Notes under the pieces: model-generated
The model's input: the letters and a program-made list of their open reading frames with translations, nothing else
Databases searched by the model: none
What the model was told of the DNA's origin: nothing
Origin: Chrysomallon squamiferum
Taxonomy: Eukaryota > Mollusca > Gastropoda > Neomphalida > Peltospiridae
NCBI GenBank assembly: GCA_012295275.1
Contig: CM022672.1
Location: 31,914,265 to 31,978,264, forward strand
Length of the DNA: 64,000 bases
Reading direction: 5' to 3'
Program-made: the position numbers and the translations under genes
Shown: in pieces, positions 1 to 29,485 of the stretch
Layout of the letters: every line of letters begins with the position of its first letter
Position numbering within the stretch: position 1 is the first letter of the stretch

Positions 1-1295
1 TTAACTTTCTCTTACTGTTTGTTTATGTCTCTGTAGCAGCCAATATTATCCTTCAGTGTTTATATATTTGCAAAACCATCAGTTTTAGTAAATACTGTTA
101 ATTTATATTGCTGTATTATTTATATGTAACATTATGTTTCTATATGCTATTCATGAGTATCATGTAGGGGCCAGTGTTGTTTTTTTATGTGATTTACTTT
201 TTTCCTCTTGTATTCTGTGAACTACACAATAAATATGTATCTGTGACTGGATGACATATACTGACTGTGATAACAAATGAAGTGAATTCTCAGGAAATGT
301 GTTGTCTCTCATGTGAAGAGTTCAATGTATTTGGTTACCCATTTTGTTAAGCTTTATATCTCAGTTTAAGCAGTTAACTTTTAAGGTATTTATGTCAAGC
401 TGTAATACTATAGGCGATGGTGTTTTTTACTTCAGGTATTTTACCTTTTGTAATCCTAATTTTTTAAATTTTTATTAGGATACAGTGTTAAGAAAAGAAT
501 GTAAAGGTTTGCAAATATATAAAAGAATTTTGTGTGGTTTGTGATTGTATAATACTATAGCAGATTATTTAATTTGTATGGTTGTGAACTTTATGACTGT
601 CAATAAGATAAAATGAATTTTTCAAAGATCCATTAAAACTGTCAGTCATAAGAACTCAGTCCATTGCAGCTTTTACAGTTACAACATATTTCAAATAATT
701 TCAAAGTTTACAATCATACATTTGTAAAGTAATACTTGACAACTAACAAAAAGCAAATAATTTATCTAAACATAATACCGTAACATGAAATTATCTTTAT
801 CTAAAGATCCAATACTTCATCCAGCACATCAAAACAATCATTCATTTTCAAATTTTATTAACATTTACTTTGAGAACTCCGATAACAATATACGTCTGAA
901 CTGAGATAAATTATCCAGGAATAACAGTTAAACAGTATTAGAAATCTGAAGACAAAAAATTAATAATAATAAATAAAATAAAATAAATAAAATAAATAAA
1001 ATAAATAAATAAATAAAAAGAAACGAAAATAAAGAAAGCAAATATTTAGGAAAAACAGATATAATAGAAAGTAAATAAAGCAAATCACTTTTCTTTTCAG
1101 TCTAATAACTATTGAAACAGCCCTATTATTTATTTATTTATTTATTTATTATATGTAAAATAATAAAATTTAACTTCATAGCTTTTTAAAGTAATAACAG
1201 TTCACATGTGAACCTGCTGGTTTTAGGTACTTAACAAGTTATTAATGTGTTTATCTTATGATTACAAAATTGGTTGAAATTAATATTGGTTTCAG
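1..1295. other. AT-rich stretch without recognised gene
   Basis: I see no supportable exon here. The stretch is AT-rich with short (AAAT)n/(TTTA)n runs near 970-1015 and 1130-1150. It could be intron or 3' UTR of a gene that begins left of the window. Confidence 0.4.
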
Positions 1296-1435
1296 ACCAT
1301 TATGTGGTTTCCTGTCTATTGTCGCAGACGACAGAAGCCGGGAAGGTCCGGAATGATCCGAATGGTCACGACCAGTTTTACGATACTGGGTCAGCGAGTC
1401 TCGCGGTTTTGTTTATCAAGACTACAGTCAACTAG
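1296..1435 (+). CDS. Possible terminal coding exon, unknown protein
   Basis: A consensus acceptor (tttcag) is followed by a phase-1 frame open for about 47 codons that ends at a TAG at 1433-1435. The hydrophilic middle part reads RNDPNGHDQFYDTG, which looks protein-like. No family was recognised. The same DNA is also open in a second frame, so the call is weak. It may belong with the transmembrane-like exon near 2.0 kb or be an exon remnant. Confidence 0.25.
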
Positions 1436-1991
1436 TATTTGGCCTTCAAAGTTAATGTTTATTAAAATATGTTGCAAATTAAGGTAAGCCGGTACGCCCA
1501 ATTTATCGAACTACGAGCAAACCTTTTTATGTGAAATCAATATTTGAGATAAAGTAATTAATAGTGGCTCTGTAGTCACTATAGTGGTATTATAACTTAT
1601 AGATAAACAGGTCAAGTCGCCCAAACGGAACTTTGGCCATTTCAAGCCCTATATTACAGTGTGTACAGTATAATATACAATATAGGCCTATATATGTATT
1701 TCGCTAAGTAATATTTAAAAATATATATGTATATACACATTTCTAATAATCTTGCTGTTATGAAGTGGATAGGTATATTTAAAAATTCATTTAAATTTTA
1801 TTGTGTGTGAAAGACATTTATATATATATTAGCTAATAGGAATCATGCTGGTATTTTCAAGTAAATTACAGTTGTTATTGTTCTTATTATTGTTGTTGTT
1901 GTTGTTGTTATAAAATCTTTTACAACTATTAATCATGTATATTTGTTATATATTTATTTTGTATTTACAGATGGCTGAACTTCCACTGGAG

Positions 1992-2741
1992 TCCATATTG
2001 TCCAAGATGTTTATCATGTCATTTCGCTTGGAATTATCACAGTTGTGTCCATATTGGCTGTGCAGAATGTTTTATACAAACCAGAGGTTTGAAATTCATT
2101 TTTTGTATTGGTATTACAGATCTGATTAAGCTAATATAACATTAAACATTCATAATTATTATTAAACAAATTTTACATCAAACATCCTGTTTTGAATAAG
2201 AAAAAAAAAAAAACAAGAAAATGAATTTATTGTTTTTAAAAACAGAAAGAAGTAAAATTATGGATGAATAAAATAAATTACTTTTGATCCATCCTAAAGA
2301 TTTTATTTTATTTATTTTTTTTTATTTATTTATGGGAAATAATCTTTTTTAAGAAAAATGTTTGACACAATGAAAGTTTTGTTACTAAACTGAAAAAAAA
2401 ATTAAGCTTTCAAATTCCTTTTTGTTGGTTATTATGAACAATAATAAAAAACAGAACAATCTGAGAAAAATAAATTTATTCTGACTAAATAATCTGTAAT
2501 TTTAATATTTTAGGTGATATTTAAATAGTAATTTGTTTTTGTTTCCAGAGATTACCAATGATAAATTGAATACTTCTTTTTTTTTTTTAGTTAATTATAA
2601 TTTTATTTATTAGAGTTATCAATAATAAATGTTAACTTTTTTTTTATGGTTTATCAATGATAAATGTAATTTATTACTTTACAGGATAAACAAGCTCTTT
2701 CTGTCCAGAAAAAAGGCCAGTTTCCTTCAGGCCAAGGATGA
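1992..2741 (+). CDS. Possible transmembrane segment plus short tail (two exons)
   Basis: One frame at about 1992-2086 encodes a hydrophobic stretch (HVISLGIITVVSILAV) ending YKPE at a GAG|gt donor. A phase-compatible exon at 2685-2741 (acceptor tttacag) adds an 18-residue polar tail ending PSGQG and a stop. This would be the end of a single-pass membrane protein. The 5' acceptor is poor and a TGA lies just upstream in this frame. A different frame (MAELPLESIL...) is also open across the same two exons to 2847, so the reading is uncertain. Confidence 0.3.
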
Positions 2742-3459
2742 CCACTTGACCGTGTGTGTAGTGCACAGTTCAGTGAAGAACAATCACTTCTCCAGTCCTG
2801 ACTGTTGTACAGACTCGGACATTCAGATGTACTCAACATGTTTGTAGACAGATGCTGGGTATATTGGACAAGTAATTCAGTTTACTACCATATTTTATAA
2901 ACATTAAATTTAAAATAATAAATTACTTAATTTCACCAGAGAATGTTTTAATATTAATATTATTATATATAATTTTTTTGTTCATTTGTAAATAATGATG
3001 TATGTTGATGCAAATATAAATACAGACTTTGTCATTGATTTAGCAATTGTGATAACATAGCTGTAAGAGGAAATAGCCAACTGAACATGTATTTTAGAAA
3101 GTTTAAATTTAAAATTAAGAATAAGATGAAGATTATAGATTTTATTTGTTATGAATTTAAAAGAAATATATATAAAAATAAAAAAAGTATATTTTATTTT
3201 TAAATTTAGTAGATTCAAACTTAAAGCTTCTGACTTGATTTGTTCAAACTTGTGTTAAACACACACATCCCCAGATAATCAGAAATACAGTAACAACAAG
3301 AAATATTTTAATAAATACAATTTGACTTTATTTCATTTCAGTTAAATTTTATTTCACTCTACATATATATTAGTTGAAAACATCATTTGAAATTCAAATG
3401 AAGAAATAAAATTATTATAGTCATTCTACAAAAAAGTACAATTAATGTTTTATTTTCAG

Positions 3460-3599
3460 AAACAAGGTGTATGTTATGTAAGAATCACTACAGAGTACAA
3501 AATCTATTTACAGAAGATTCTTACAGCAAAGAAATCACAGGACAGTTACAGAGAATCAGATGTTTTACATCAGTGCTGTTTTAGCAGACTGAGTGATTG
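3460..3599 (+). CDS. Open exon of unknown protein
   Basis: A 140-nt stretch is bounded by tattttcag and gtaagt and is open for 46 codons beginning KQGVCYVRITTEYKIYL. A partial echo of its middle (gtacagaaatctatttacagcagattctt) lies downstream near 3690-3725, so part of it is duplicated. No family was recognised; it could equally be non-coding. Confidence 0.25.
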
Positions 3600-6486
<2,887 letters not shown>

Positions 6487-6950
6487 CTGCTTCAACTAAG
6501 GTCCTGTCTTTGCTGTTTAGAAAATAATTATGAATAATGAATGACTGACTAACACCACTTGTTTTCGTTTATATGAGACAAAATTCTGTATTAGAATGTT
6601 CCTTATAGGCGCCCTACACGACATATGAGTAACAACAAAACTATATTTATGTTTTACACTGTGTGAATAAAAGGAAACACAATAATAATTGTTTGATCTA
6701 CATATCGTGAGACAGTGATTAGAACGGACTGCACTCACGTTAAATAAGAAGATTCTTTTTTTCTGTACTTACATATTATGTTTCTAGGGTACCTCAAGCC
6801 GTTATTTTTATAAACATTATCGCTCCTATGGATATACATGTAACAAACAGCGTTATAGCATGAGGCTTTTTAAACATGAAAAAATATGTGCTAGACCCGA
6901 CTATAAAATGTTTCTTACCATCTTGTGTATTGAAGTTGAATTTGTATTAC

Positions 6951-6985
<35 letters not shown>

Positions 6986-7509
6986 TACGAGTTTGTTGGT
7001 TGTCTTTCTCGTCGTTGTTGAAATTATTTATCTTCTCACAATGCTGACAAATGTAAATAATTTCTTATTTTCACGGGTTATTTCTACACTTAAGGACAGA
7101 TAGTGTATTAACAATGAATTTGTCAGATCGCTGTAAATAACACCCGAGTATACCTTTGTGTGTCTCGTGTACCAGTAACACTATATTTTAACATGACCTA
7201 CATAACAAGCAAACAGTCAGTGTTAGATTACATTCACATAGTGGTCATGCAAACCTCGTTAGACAAATAAGACATGTACACTTATATTTAGTATAATGTA
7301 AAAAATATTTCTGATTATTATTACAGTTGTTGTTCTTGTGTTGTTGCTGTTACTGTTCTTATTGTTATTATTATTGTTATTATTTCTCTCTTGTTGCTGT
7401 TATTATTATTATAACTGTGTGATGCATTGTATAAAATGTTCTGTTCACAGATATGAAGGATGTTCTTTGATCCCCCTCTCTCATTAATACATACAAAGAA
7501 CAAAACATA

Positions 7510-7763
7510 ATAACAGATATCTCAAAAACATGACTAGATACGAAACTGGATACCTCACCTGAGGTCTGTGGACGTGTATTTTAAACCTCGGTGGTAAAAT
7601 CATATTTGGCCTTTTCTCTCCTGTGCACGCTCGAGTTAGTTTCAGCAAGGGACTGATTCACTATAATCACAGAGGAGGAGAACAGGGCCGGTACTGAGTC
7701 TTCAGTGTTTTCAGGATGATGAATAAAACGATATATTTTTTGTTTCATTTTCTTTTATTTTTC

Positions 7764-7802
<39 letters not shown>

Positions 7803-8410
7803 TATGATCGATTTGGTTTCCGTTCTCTAACACTTCGTTACCTATATGCAGAGAGATATGATGTTTGCTAAAAATATTTATTGTGACGTCATCTTTCTAA
7901 AATAGCTTAGAAATCACTTTCACACATATACACATGAGTTTAAACGTGGGTGTATATGTCTGTGTGTTTAATACAATAAATAAATACAATAAATATATAT
8001 ATATATATATATATATCGCGTTTCTCACTGATACGAGCAAAGAAGACAAAGAAATGTTACACATCACTGCACAAATCAAGTATATACTTATTATACTCTT
8101 GATTTGATGTTGATAATAAGTAAGGTAAAACATAGAAATAAATAAATAAATAAATAATATAGAAGTAAGATCAAGGGAACTGGTATGTTAAATTAAAAAA
8201 ACACAAAAGAAATACCCGAGATATTAAAAACGTGACTACAGATTAAATTTCATACCTCACTGCAGATCTTAAACACGTGTTTTAGAGATGGCGTTAGAGA
8301 TTATTATTTGTCTTTTGATTGCTGTGCACGTTCAAGTTAGCTTGAACAAGGGAGTGATTCACAGTAATCTGAGAGGAGGGTGACAGGGACAGTATTGAGA
8401 TTTGTAGAAA
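7510..8410 (-). promoter_or_regulatory. Duplicated segment, possible paired 5' ends of a leftward gene
   Basis: Two ~190-bp segments at about 7510-7705 and 8215-8410 are clearly similar. Shared strings include tgtgcacg(c/t)t(c/t)(g/a)agttag, aagggac/agtgattcac and aggaggagaacagggccggta / gagggtgacagggacagta. On the minus strand each ends near a gtgaggtat donor-like site (CCTCAG|gtgagg; CTGCA|gtgagg), as expected of non-coding first exons transcribed to the left. A (TTTA)n run at 7763-7804 lies between them. Function is inferred only from the splice-like ends and the duplication. Confidence 0.35.
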
Positions 8411-8954
8411 TTAATTGTGAGAAATAAAATTCAGAAAGGTAGCTGGCAAATAGACAGAGATCCAACAGCAACGCTGAAAACATTATAATGTTAAATGTCT
8501 CGACAGTTTCTTAGATCGAGATATGATGTTAATGAAATAGTTATTAAAATAACGTTACACATTTTTTCTACTGCTATAATCCCACTGAATGACGTCACAT
8601 ACTGTTAACGTTTGTATGTACATATATGTATATGTATGTGTGTAAGTATGTATGTATTTGTGTGTGTATATATGTAAGTATGTATGTTTGAATCAGTGCA
8701 TATTTATTCGTACAAAGGAAGTATTTCTAGTGTAGTACGACCTCTGTTATAAATATAAACATGCGTCAACTGCAAAACAACAGTTATTTTTAAATATGAT
8801 CTGTCCCGTGAACTACAAGGAAACCGAAACCGAAAAGTAGGACGGAAGCAATCATAAACGACAGGACATTCTAGAATTTTGTTAAAAGTTTAAGTATTTT
8901 TTGTTTCTTTCTTTTTCGTCTAAAGTTTTTAACATGCTAAGATAATGTGTTACA

Positions 8955-8960
8955 TATAAA
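8955..8960 (+). promoter_or_regulatory. TATA-like box of leader copy 1
   Basis: TATAAA about 100 bp before the ATG of leader copy 1. The matching position in copy 2 reads TATAGA (9505-9510) and copy 3 has no TATA there. Copy 1 is therefore the best candidate for an active core promoter. Assignment is by position and motif only. Confidence 0.45.
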
Positions 8961-9054
8961 AGAACAGATACTGGAAACTGGGATAACTTTCTCGCTCACG
9001 AATTTACAAGAACATTGAGATACACGACTGACGCTGACGGGAGCGAAAATAAAA

Positions 9055-22442
<13,388 letters not shown>

Positions 22443-22602
22443 AAAAGAATAAACAAAAAATGAATTTGCAGTCTCAATTTCTGTTATTTTTAAGAAGCTG
22501 AATATTTCCGTAATTCTGATGGCGGGAACTATAAAGAAGAAATTATTTTCATTGGAAAGAAACAGAAAGTAATAGAAGTTCATTACTTGTATTGGAATAC
22601 AG

Positions 22603-22608
22603 AATAAA
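22603..22608 (+). terminator. Candidate polyadenylation signal of the receptor gene
   Basis: AATAAA about 160 bp after the stop codon. A second AATAAA followed by an A-run is at about 22801. Confidence 0.4.
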
Positions 22609-22913
22609 AGGAAATAATTTGTTGCTGAATTTCTGAATTTAGTGATATTTTAAACTTTTGTGATGAGACAGAAAAAAGGAAAGCCATTATTTACTGAGAG
22701 AAGTTTTAAAACATTTTACTGACATATTTTTAACTTATCAGTTTTGATAATCAACTGAAATGTTCAAAATATACTTAGAAGTGTTGTTTTTCTAGACAGG
22801 AATAAAAAAAAAAAGACACATTATTGTCCTTATTTGATGTAATGCAAAACGGAGGAGAGACCTTAAAAAGCTGAATATCTGGCGTGTCTAATAATGTATA
22901 GGACAAGCCTAGT

Positions 22914-23412
22914 TTCATCACAATGTAGAATTGTTTTAGTATTGATTTTAGTTACATCGCAATGTAGATTTGTTTCATTATTGTTGTTATTTTCATCCAA
23001 ATGTAGAATTGTTTCATTATTGATTTTAGTAACATCACAATGTAGAATTATGTCATTATTTTTTTAGCTTCAACACAATGTAGAATTGTGTCATTATTTC
23101 TGTCAGTTTCACCACAAAGTAGAATTGTGTCATTATTTCTGTCAGCTTCACCATAATGTAAAATTGTGTCATTATTTTTTTTACGTTTCATCACAATGTA
23201 GAATTGTTTCATTATTTTTGTTAGTTTCATCACAATGTAGAATTGTGTTATTATTTTTGTTAGTTTCACCACAATGTAGAATTGTGTCATTATTTTTGTT
23301 AGTTTCATCACAATGTAGAATTGTGTTATTATTTTTGTTAGTTTCATCACAATGTAGAATTGTGTTATTATTTTTGTTAGTTTCAGTATTTTTGTTAGTT
23401 ACATCACACGGC
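22914..23412 (+). repeat. Minisatellite, ~39-bp unit, about 12 copies
   Basis: Unit like gtttcatcacaatgtagaattgtgtcattatttttgtta. The period is close to a multiple of three, so long artefactual ORFs appear on both strands. Confidence 0.9.
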
Positions 23413-24505
23413 AGAGTTGTTCCACAAATATTTGTAAACATCTGCAACTGATAATACAAGACATTTAAATGTTCCAAGAACAGAAGTGAATTTATGTGTA
23501 TAGCAAGGCCATTTGGAAATAGAGAAAGTAAAATATTTGCATTTTGTTTTTCATCACAATGATGAATTGTGTAATTATTTTTAACTATATGTAATATTGA
23601 GTTTATTTGACTGGGCGTGTTCCTGCTTGATGTATTGTTTTAAGACATTTAAATAACTGTCATGTTTTTTTTCTGTTTTAAACTAATAATACTAATAATA
23701 GTTTGAGATGTGTGGTAGGGTTACTGAAAACAATAATAATAATAATATGTACAATTACTGTTATAATAAAATATTTAAAATCAAATGCTTCTTATCACAT
23801 TTCTCAATTTTTATAGACAAAATTCTGTCATGTAGAGATGTCTGCGATAGTAAGTTTAGCTATCTCTCGTTATCACACTCTGTCTCGCTTCCTCTTACTG
23901 TCTTTCTGTGTGCGTATGTTTGTGTGCATGCAGAAAAGTAATATAGTAGAAACACACGATACCCAGACACTGTACTGATAAAAAAATCTTAATATACAGA
24001 GACTCATATACATGTTTTATTTAGTTTTCTTTAGCATCATTTATTTAATTTAATTTATGTTTATTTCATTTCCGTTTAATTCATTTTATCTTAATTCGAT
24101 TATTTATTAATTTTATTTTATTTTATTTTATTTCGATTATTTAAATTTTAGTTTATTTCAATTTATTTATTGAATTATTCTAATTTCTAAATATACATTT
24201 AAAAATTATTCATTTAAAATTAAAATTCCTAAAGTTATAAACAAAAAATAAAAAATAAAAATTATTTATTATAAAAATAAAATATACTAAAAATAAATAA
24301 ATAAAATTCTGCTGCTGATAAGTATATTAAAAAAAGTAATTATTTAGTAGAGAAAAAGAAAACATCCATATGTTTCCAAAAATGTGGACTTTTAGTGTAA
24401 AAATATTGAGTTAATATTTTTAATTATTAAAATGAATTAGATTAAAGAATAATGTACCTGTCTTAGGTCATAATGAGCTTACACGAGTCGCATAAGTATA
24501 GTTTG

Positions 24506-24562
<57 letters not shown>

Positions 24563-25279
24563 CACGCGGACGGAAGCTGAATTAAAAATTATAATATCTA
24601 TCTATTTAACCATCTATTTATCTACCTATATATCTACATATCTACATATCTATCCATCTTTCTATCTAGCTATCTATCTATATACATGTAACATGTTTCA
24701 GAAACACTCTACGCTGAAATATACGTACATCTGATGATGAAAAAAAAAAAAAAAAAAATTATAGTCTCATCACCGACTTTGATATAAAAATACATACAGC
24801 CGTAGAATTTATTTCCAGTGAGTTGTGTTTCTTCTTTTTTTCTGATAATACAATTTTGTACATAGATATTGTGTGTATATATATATATATAAGATTCTCC
24901 AAAGTGGCTGTATCAGTAGTCCGTCATACTTTATAGAAAAACTTTCGTAAATTTGTTTTCACTATTTCCGAGTAACAGACTCTTTTCATAAATATATCAT
25001 TAAAAAAAGCAATATTTTATGTAACGTAAAACACAGTGAAATTGAATCTTAAAGCAACTGCACGTCCAAACACTTTGTCTGAGAGTGACGTCAGCAGAGC
25101 GTGTTTTCCGCCGAACCACGTGATTTCATGACCATCGAAGCCAGTGTACCAGCCTCAAAACATCCCCCGCCCCAAAACATCCCCCTTAATTTTGTAACTC
25201 TGTATGTTTAAATGTAGCTTAAAGCACACAATCATAAAATGTAGTAGTTTGAAGCAATATTTATATTTGTTAATTACAG
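23413..25279. other. Intergenic stretch before decayed copy 3
   Basis: No exon recognised. It holds AT-rich (TTTA) debris at 24030-24320 and (AC)n at 24508-24559. A GC-richer island at 25080-25195 contains CACGTG and could be promoter-like. Confidence 0.4.
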
Positions 25280-25347
25280 TCAAGGTCGTGTTAAACGTAG
25301 TGATTCGGGATTCGTTAACTATCAACTTAATGAGAGAAATGTGTATG
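25280..25347 (+). other. Candidate 5' exon of copy 3
   Basis: A splice-bounded 68-nt segment (taattacag ... ATG|gtaagt) contains ATGAGAGAAATG close to its donor. It precedes the intron homologous to that after leader copy 3 (from about 25459) but does not resemble the other leaders. It may be a replaced first exon or chance. Confidence 0.3.
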
Positions 25348-25918
25348 GTAAGTAAACAAGTCAGTTAAGAGATCAAATCAAACTTTAGAGCGCGGATTTG
25401 TTCTGTGTACACTGCATAACAATTTGCATTTGATTGTCCGCGTAAAGTGTAAACTTGGTTATGTGTAAGTCTGTCGAGCTTGAATAAGTGTTCTTATCTG
25501 ACGCCCGCAACTTTTTAATAATAGCACAACTAGCTATCAACAATAACTGATGTTTTCCTAAAGGAAGTCTCCATTTTCAATGCGCGCTGCTGCAGACGCA
25601 AGAGCGATATTCGGGAACACTTTCTTACGTCATACGAGAAACTGTTAAAGTTTTAATCATTAAACTTTGATAAATTATTATTTAAGCTTTCAGTTCAAAT
25701 TTTAATAAATGTTATTTAAGTTTAATGCCTTAATTCTAAAATTCTTAAATTATTGAATTTTTGGTTAGCATTCCAACTTTTCACTGTTTGAAAGTGGGTG
25801 ATACCTGAAAAATAGTTGCCGAGCATTGTTCTAAAGACTCTCTCAACACAAAGATATTGTATCAGTACATGATGTGAGAATAAAAATAAAACAACAACAA
25901 TAACAATAATAAAACTAA

Positions 25919-25953
<35 letters not shown>

Positions 25954-26217
25954 AAATAAATAATATTATTCAGAAAATAAATTTCTTAACCAAAAGTATG
26001 TATATATGTATGTATGCATGTATGTATATATATAAATATTTGCGTGTGTATTTATAAATTTTATATACATTTATATGTGTGTGTGTGTGTGTGTATGTGT
26101 ATATATATATATGTCTATATGTATATATGTCTATGTATGTATGTTTGTGTGTGTGTGTGTGTATTTACATAATAAATAGTCCTTGATGTAATGTTTTTTC
26201 AACTTGTTCAGTTTCAG

Positions 26218-26293
26218 TTAAGAATTCTACATGTTGAAGACAACTCACAGCTGTTCCTTTGAATATGTTTGAAGTCTTGTGAAGTTTGTACAG
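26218..26293 (+). pseudogene. ShKT-like exon, copy 3 (degenerate)
   Basis: Flanked by the same tttcag and gtaacg sites but only 76 nt (102 in copy 1). An internal deletion removes several cysteines and in-frame stops are present; the closing TGTGAAGTTTGTACAG is retained. Confidence 0.75.
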
Positions 26294-26329
26294 GTAACGT
26301 TATCACGGTTCCAGCACAGCAGAGTCAAG

Positions 26330-27180
26330 TCGAACAGGATACAGACACAGGATAGTTGATATGTTAAGTAAGGATTTATACACAAGTTGGTAAGTTAAGA
26401 CAGATACAGAGGATACTTGATGTGTTAAGCATACAAGCGTTTGTATGATAGCTGGTATGCTAAGTATAAAGAGATACTCAGGATAGCCGGTATGTTAAGG
26501 TAAAGTAGATAATCAGGATACTTGATATATTAAGTTAGGATAATTACACAGGTTACTTGGTATGTTAAGACATGCTATATATATATATATATATATATAC
26601 ACATACATACACATACATACACATACATACACAAACACACACAGAATAGTAGGTATGTTAAGTAATGTTAGATAAACAGGATAGCTGGTATGTTATTTAT
26701 GGATAGTTATACAAGATATATGGTATATTACGTAAGGATATATAAAAGGATAGGTGGTATGTTAAATAAGAAGAGATACACATGATTGTTGGGATGTTAA
26801 GACAGAATACCAAAGCACAAGACTTTAATTAGGATATATATATATCCTGTATATATCCTATTTAAAAAAATATATATATATATATATATACTTTAAATTG
26901 GATATATACAGGATATATTTAACTACACATGTCTGTTAGGATAGATACGAGATAGGAACTATATGCAGAAAACAAGCATACTAGATATGTTATTCAGAAT
27001 TCTAGTACAGATATTTTAGGTAGGATAGATAAGAATGATACATAATAGCACACAACGGAAAGCTATGTAATAGGCAAGATTGCTTGTATATTAAGTACGA
27101 TATGTGTTCAGGTTACCAGCTATGTTAAGATAGGATAGATGGTTATACGTAATACTTAGCATACCAATATACAAGATATA
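26330..27180 (+). repeat. Degenerate intronic minisatellite, copy 3
   Basis: Longest version of the ggatagttggtatgttaag ladder, interrupted by (TA)n and (ACAT)n tracts. Confidence 0.65.
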
Positions 27181-27550
27181 TTTGAAAGGCGACATATGTA
27201 GCATACCATGGCTGGGCGGTTTAATTTTACTTTTAACATGCGATGTCGATTTCATGAATAAAAACGCGAGCGTACACACATACATACGAACACACACACA
27301 CCACAAAGTTACAAATTATTTTTTATTTGTTAATAAATGCTACGATTTTTCATTTTGTACACATGGACACTGAGACACACTATTTCTATTTTAATTTCAG
27401 TGAGTCAGCATAGTTAATTTCGTTCACGCGTGCACCCAAACCTTGTATCTACTCTGTCAGTTTATCTTTTAATTACTGCAAATGTGATAACATTGCGCAC
27501 AAAACATCCTCTAATTCTCTGTAAATTAATACGAGTAATTGTATTTTTAG

Positions 27551-28475
27551 ATGAGGGGTGTTCTGCAGATTATTGCCAGGGTGATGTTATTCCAGTATTG
27601 TGAAAGACACACATTTACCAAAAAAAAAAAAAAAAAAAAAAAAAAAAACAATGTAAAACATTTTGTCTCAGTAACAAAACATATGGTTATTACTGTGATA
27701 AGAACTGTAGTGACAGTTCCTTGGATAAAACATGTAACGTTGGACAGGTGATTGTGAACTTTGTTCTTCTGGATTCCATGTAGCACGTTGCCAGCAGACT
27801 TCTCACTGAAATAACACCGACGACCAAGGTTTCTGCATCGGTGAGTGTTCTCCTGTTGTTTTTTTTTTTTTTTTTTTTTTTCTCCAAAAGTGCGAAGAAG
27901 CGTGTCAAGATGATATTTTACACAAAATCTGCAATAAAAAAAACCGGGGAAACTGTTCTCAATGCTAGGAAAGATTTTGGGGTAAAATTTGTCAGCTTCG
28001 TTGTTCAAACAACTGTCTGGCAAATTCCTGTAATAGAAGCGGGCAATGCTCTCAAGGTTGAAAAGTTGGCTTTTTCGGAATGAACTGCTCAGAGAAATGC
28101 AGTGAAAACTGTCTACATGAGGTATGTAACAGGGAAAATGATCGTATACGGATGGCTGCGTTTCTGGTAAATATTAAGGAGACCGTTGCGACAAAGACTG
28201 TTCTTGTCGTTGTCTGAATTCTACGTGTGATCGTACAACCAGGAAATGTAAGAACGGATGCAATTGATATTTGTGGGGCATTCTTCAACTATTCTTGTGG
28301 CTCGGATTGTTGAAAATATCTCCGGTTAATGCAGAGCGATTTGCGTCAGCGGAAGAACATTTCAGTGATTTCTGTCCTAGGAATTGTAAAGGATCATGTC
28401 ATCAGCTTTCAGGACGATGTCTTCATGGCTGTCTTTCTGGTTACCATGGTATCTAAGGCAACAAATCATGCCCCA
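27551..28475 (+). pseudogene. EGF-array exon, copy 3 (degenerate)
   Basis: It starts ATGAGGGGTGTTCTG as in the other copies. It carries a poly-A tract at about 27619-27648, a poly-T tract at about 27856-27880, many indels and stops, and loses homology after CAAATCATGCCCC. Confidence 0.85.
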
Positions 28476-28524
28476 GCTTTTAGGATTTGATGCAAACGAT
28501 TACACTTTGTTGGATAATGTAAAT

Positions 28525-29485
28525 CACATGAGTCAAACTCAAGGCCCGCGGGCCAAATGTGGCTCGCCACGTCATTTTATGTGGCCCGCGAGAGCTTGAA
28601 AGGTATATTAAAATAAGCATGTGCTGCTTTACAGTGTGCACTGACCATAAACTACATCTCCCACAATGCATTTCGATTATGTTATGTCTGAAGTGACGGC
28701 TTTCCGCCTCTAGATAGCAGTGTATCCACATCAGTGTCAGCGATTTTCCCAGCAAGTGGAATTGAGAAATATCTACTTTTGATCCCAAAATGTCCAGGAA
28801 CTGAAAAGTTGATGAAGATGGCAGATTGTCCAATAATTAAAAGGCGGACTCCAATCGCAGCAAAATATGTTCACAAAAGCTACAGCTAAGAATAATGCAA
28901 AAGTGAAAGTTAGCTTTATTGTGGCTGAAGAAATTGCCGAGTTTCAAAGTCGTTTTCAGATGGTGCATTTTTATATGAGTAACAATGTGTTCACTGAGTT
29001 TGCAGGTTTGGGGGTTCGTGCAGACAAACTATCTTTCATTACTTTAATCAAACCATGTCTCATTAGTTGGATGTACGTACGTCCTCTGCAAGACTCTGTG
29101 TATCAATTTGTTTTTGAAATATTCTACATCTGTCACCCTTGTTGGTTGTGCTCTAGTTCTACCCCTCTCGACGCTTAATGTTAAAAGTTAATGTCATAAC
29201 TTGTTTCATTATATGTTTCTTTATTTACGTGAATAGTTTGATCGTTGATTGATGGAGTAATGTTGGTTTCGTAACGTGATAAACATATTTTCTACATCTA
29301 TGCAAATGCATATCTTGTTATTTGTAATTTGAATAAGTAATAAACGTTTACTTAACAATGTTTTAACAAGTAGTTAAATTTATTTTATATTACATTTAGT
29401 CACATTTATACTGTATTAACAGTTACCTTTCAGGGCAACCATAATGCTGATGTGGCCCACAGTGAAAATACGTTTGACATCCCTG
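28525..29485 (+). mobile_element. Non-autonomous hAT-type DNA transposon
   Basis: The left end reads ...TCAAACTCAAGGCCCGCGGGCC. The right end, reversed, reads CAGGGATGTCAAACGTATTTTCACTGTGGGCCACATC. These are typical hAT termini (CAGGGGTGTCAAACTC-like). The interior has only a ~100-residue open fragment (28867-29178) beginning MFTKATAKNNAKVKVSF, a remnant of the transposase-related region. The left flank ATGTAAAT fits the hAT target-site pattern, but the right flank does not match, so a target-site duplication is not confirmed. Confidence 0.75.

Larger units (their letters stand above)
25459..28475 (+). pseudogene. Third receptor copy, decayed and truncated
   Basis: Homologous to about 10341-12800 of copy 1. 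It contains the shared intron start, the gcaagagcgatattcgggaacactttcttacgtcat segment, a wrecked ShKT exon, the intronic ladder repeat and a degenerate EGF exon. Homology stops within the EGF exon at about 28475. No TM or PTP exons follow, so it cannot encode a receptor. Confidence 0.8.

Noticed and set aside
23048-23477. Three ORFs of about 100-120 residues on both strands
   Set aside because: They come from the 39-bp minisatellite, whose period is a multiple of three.
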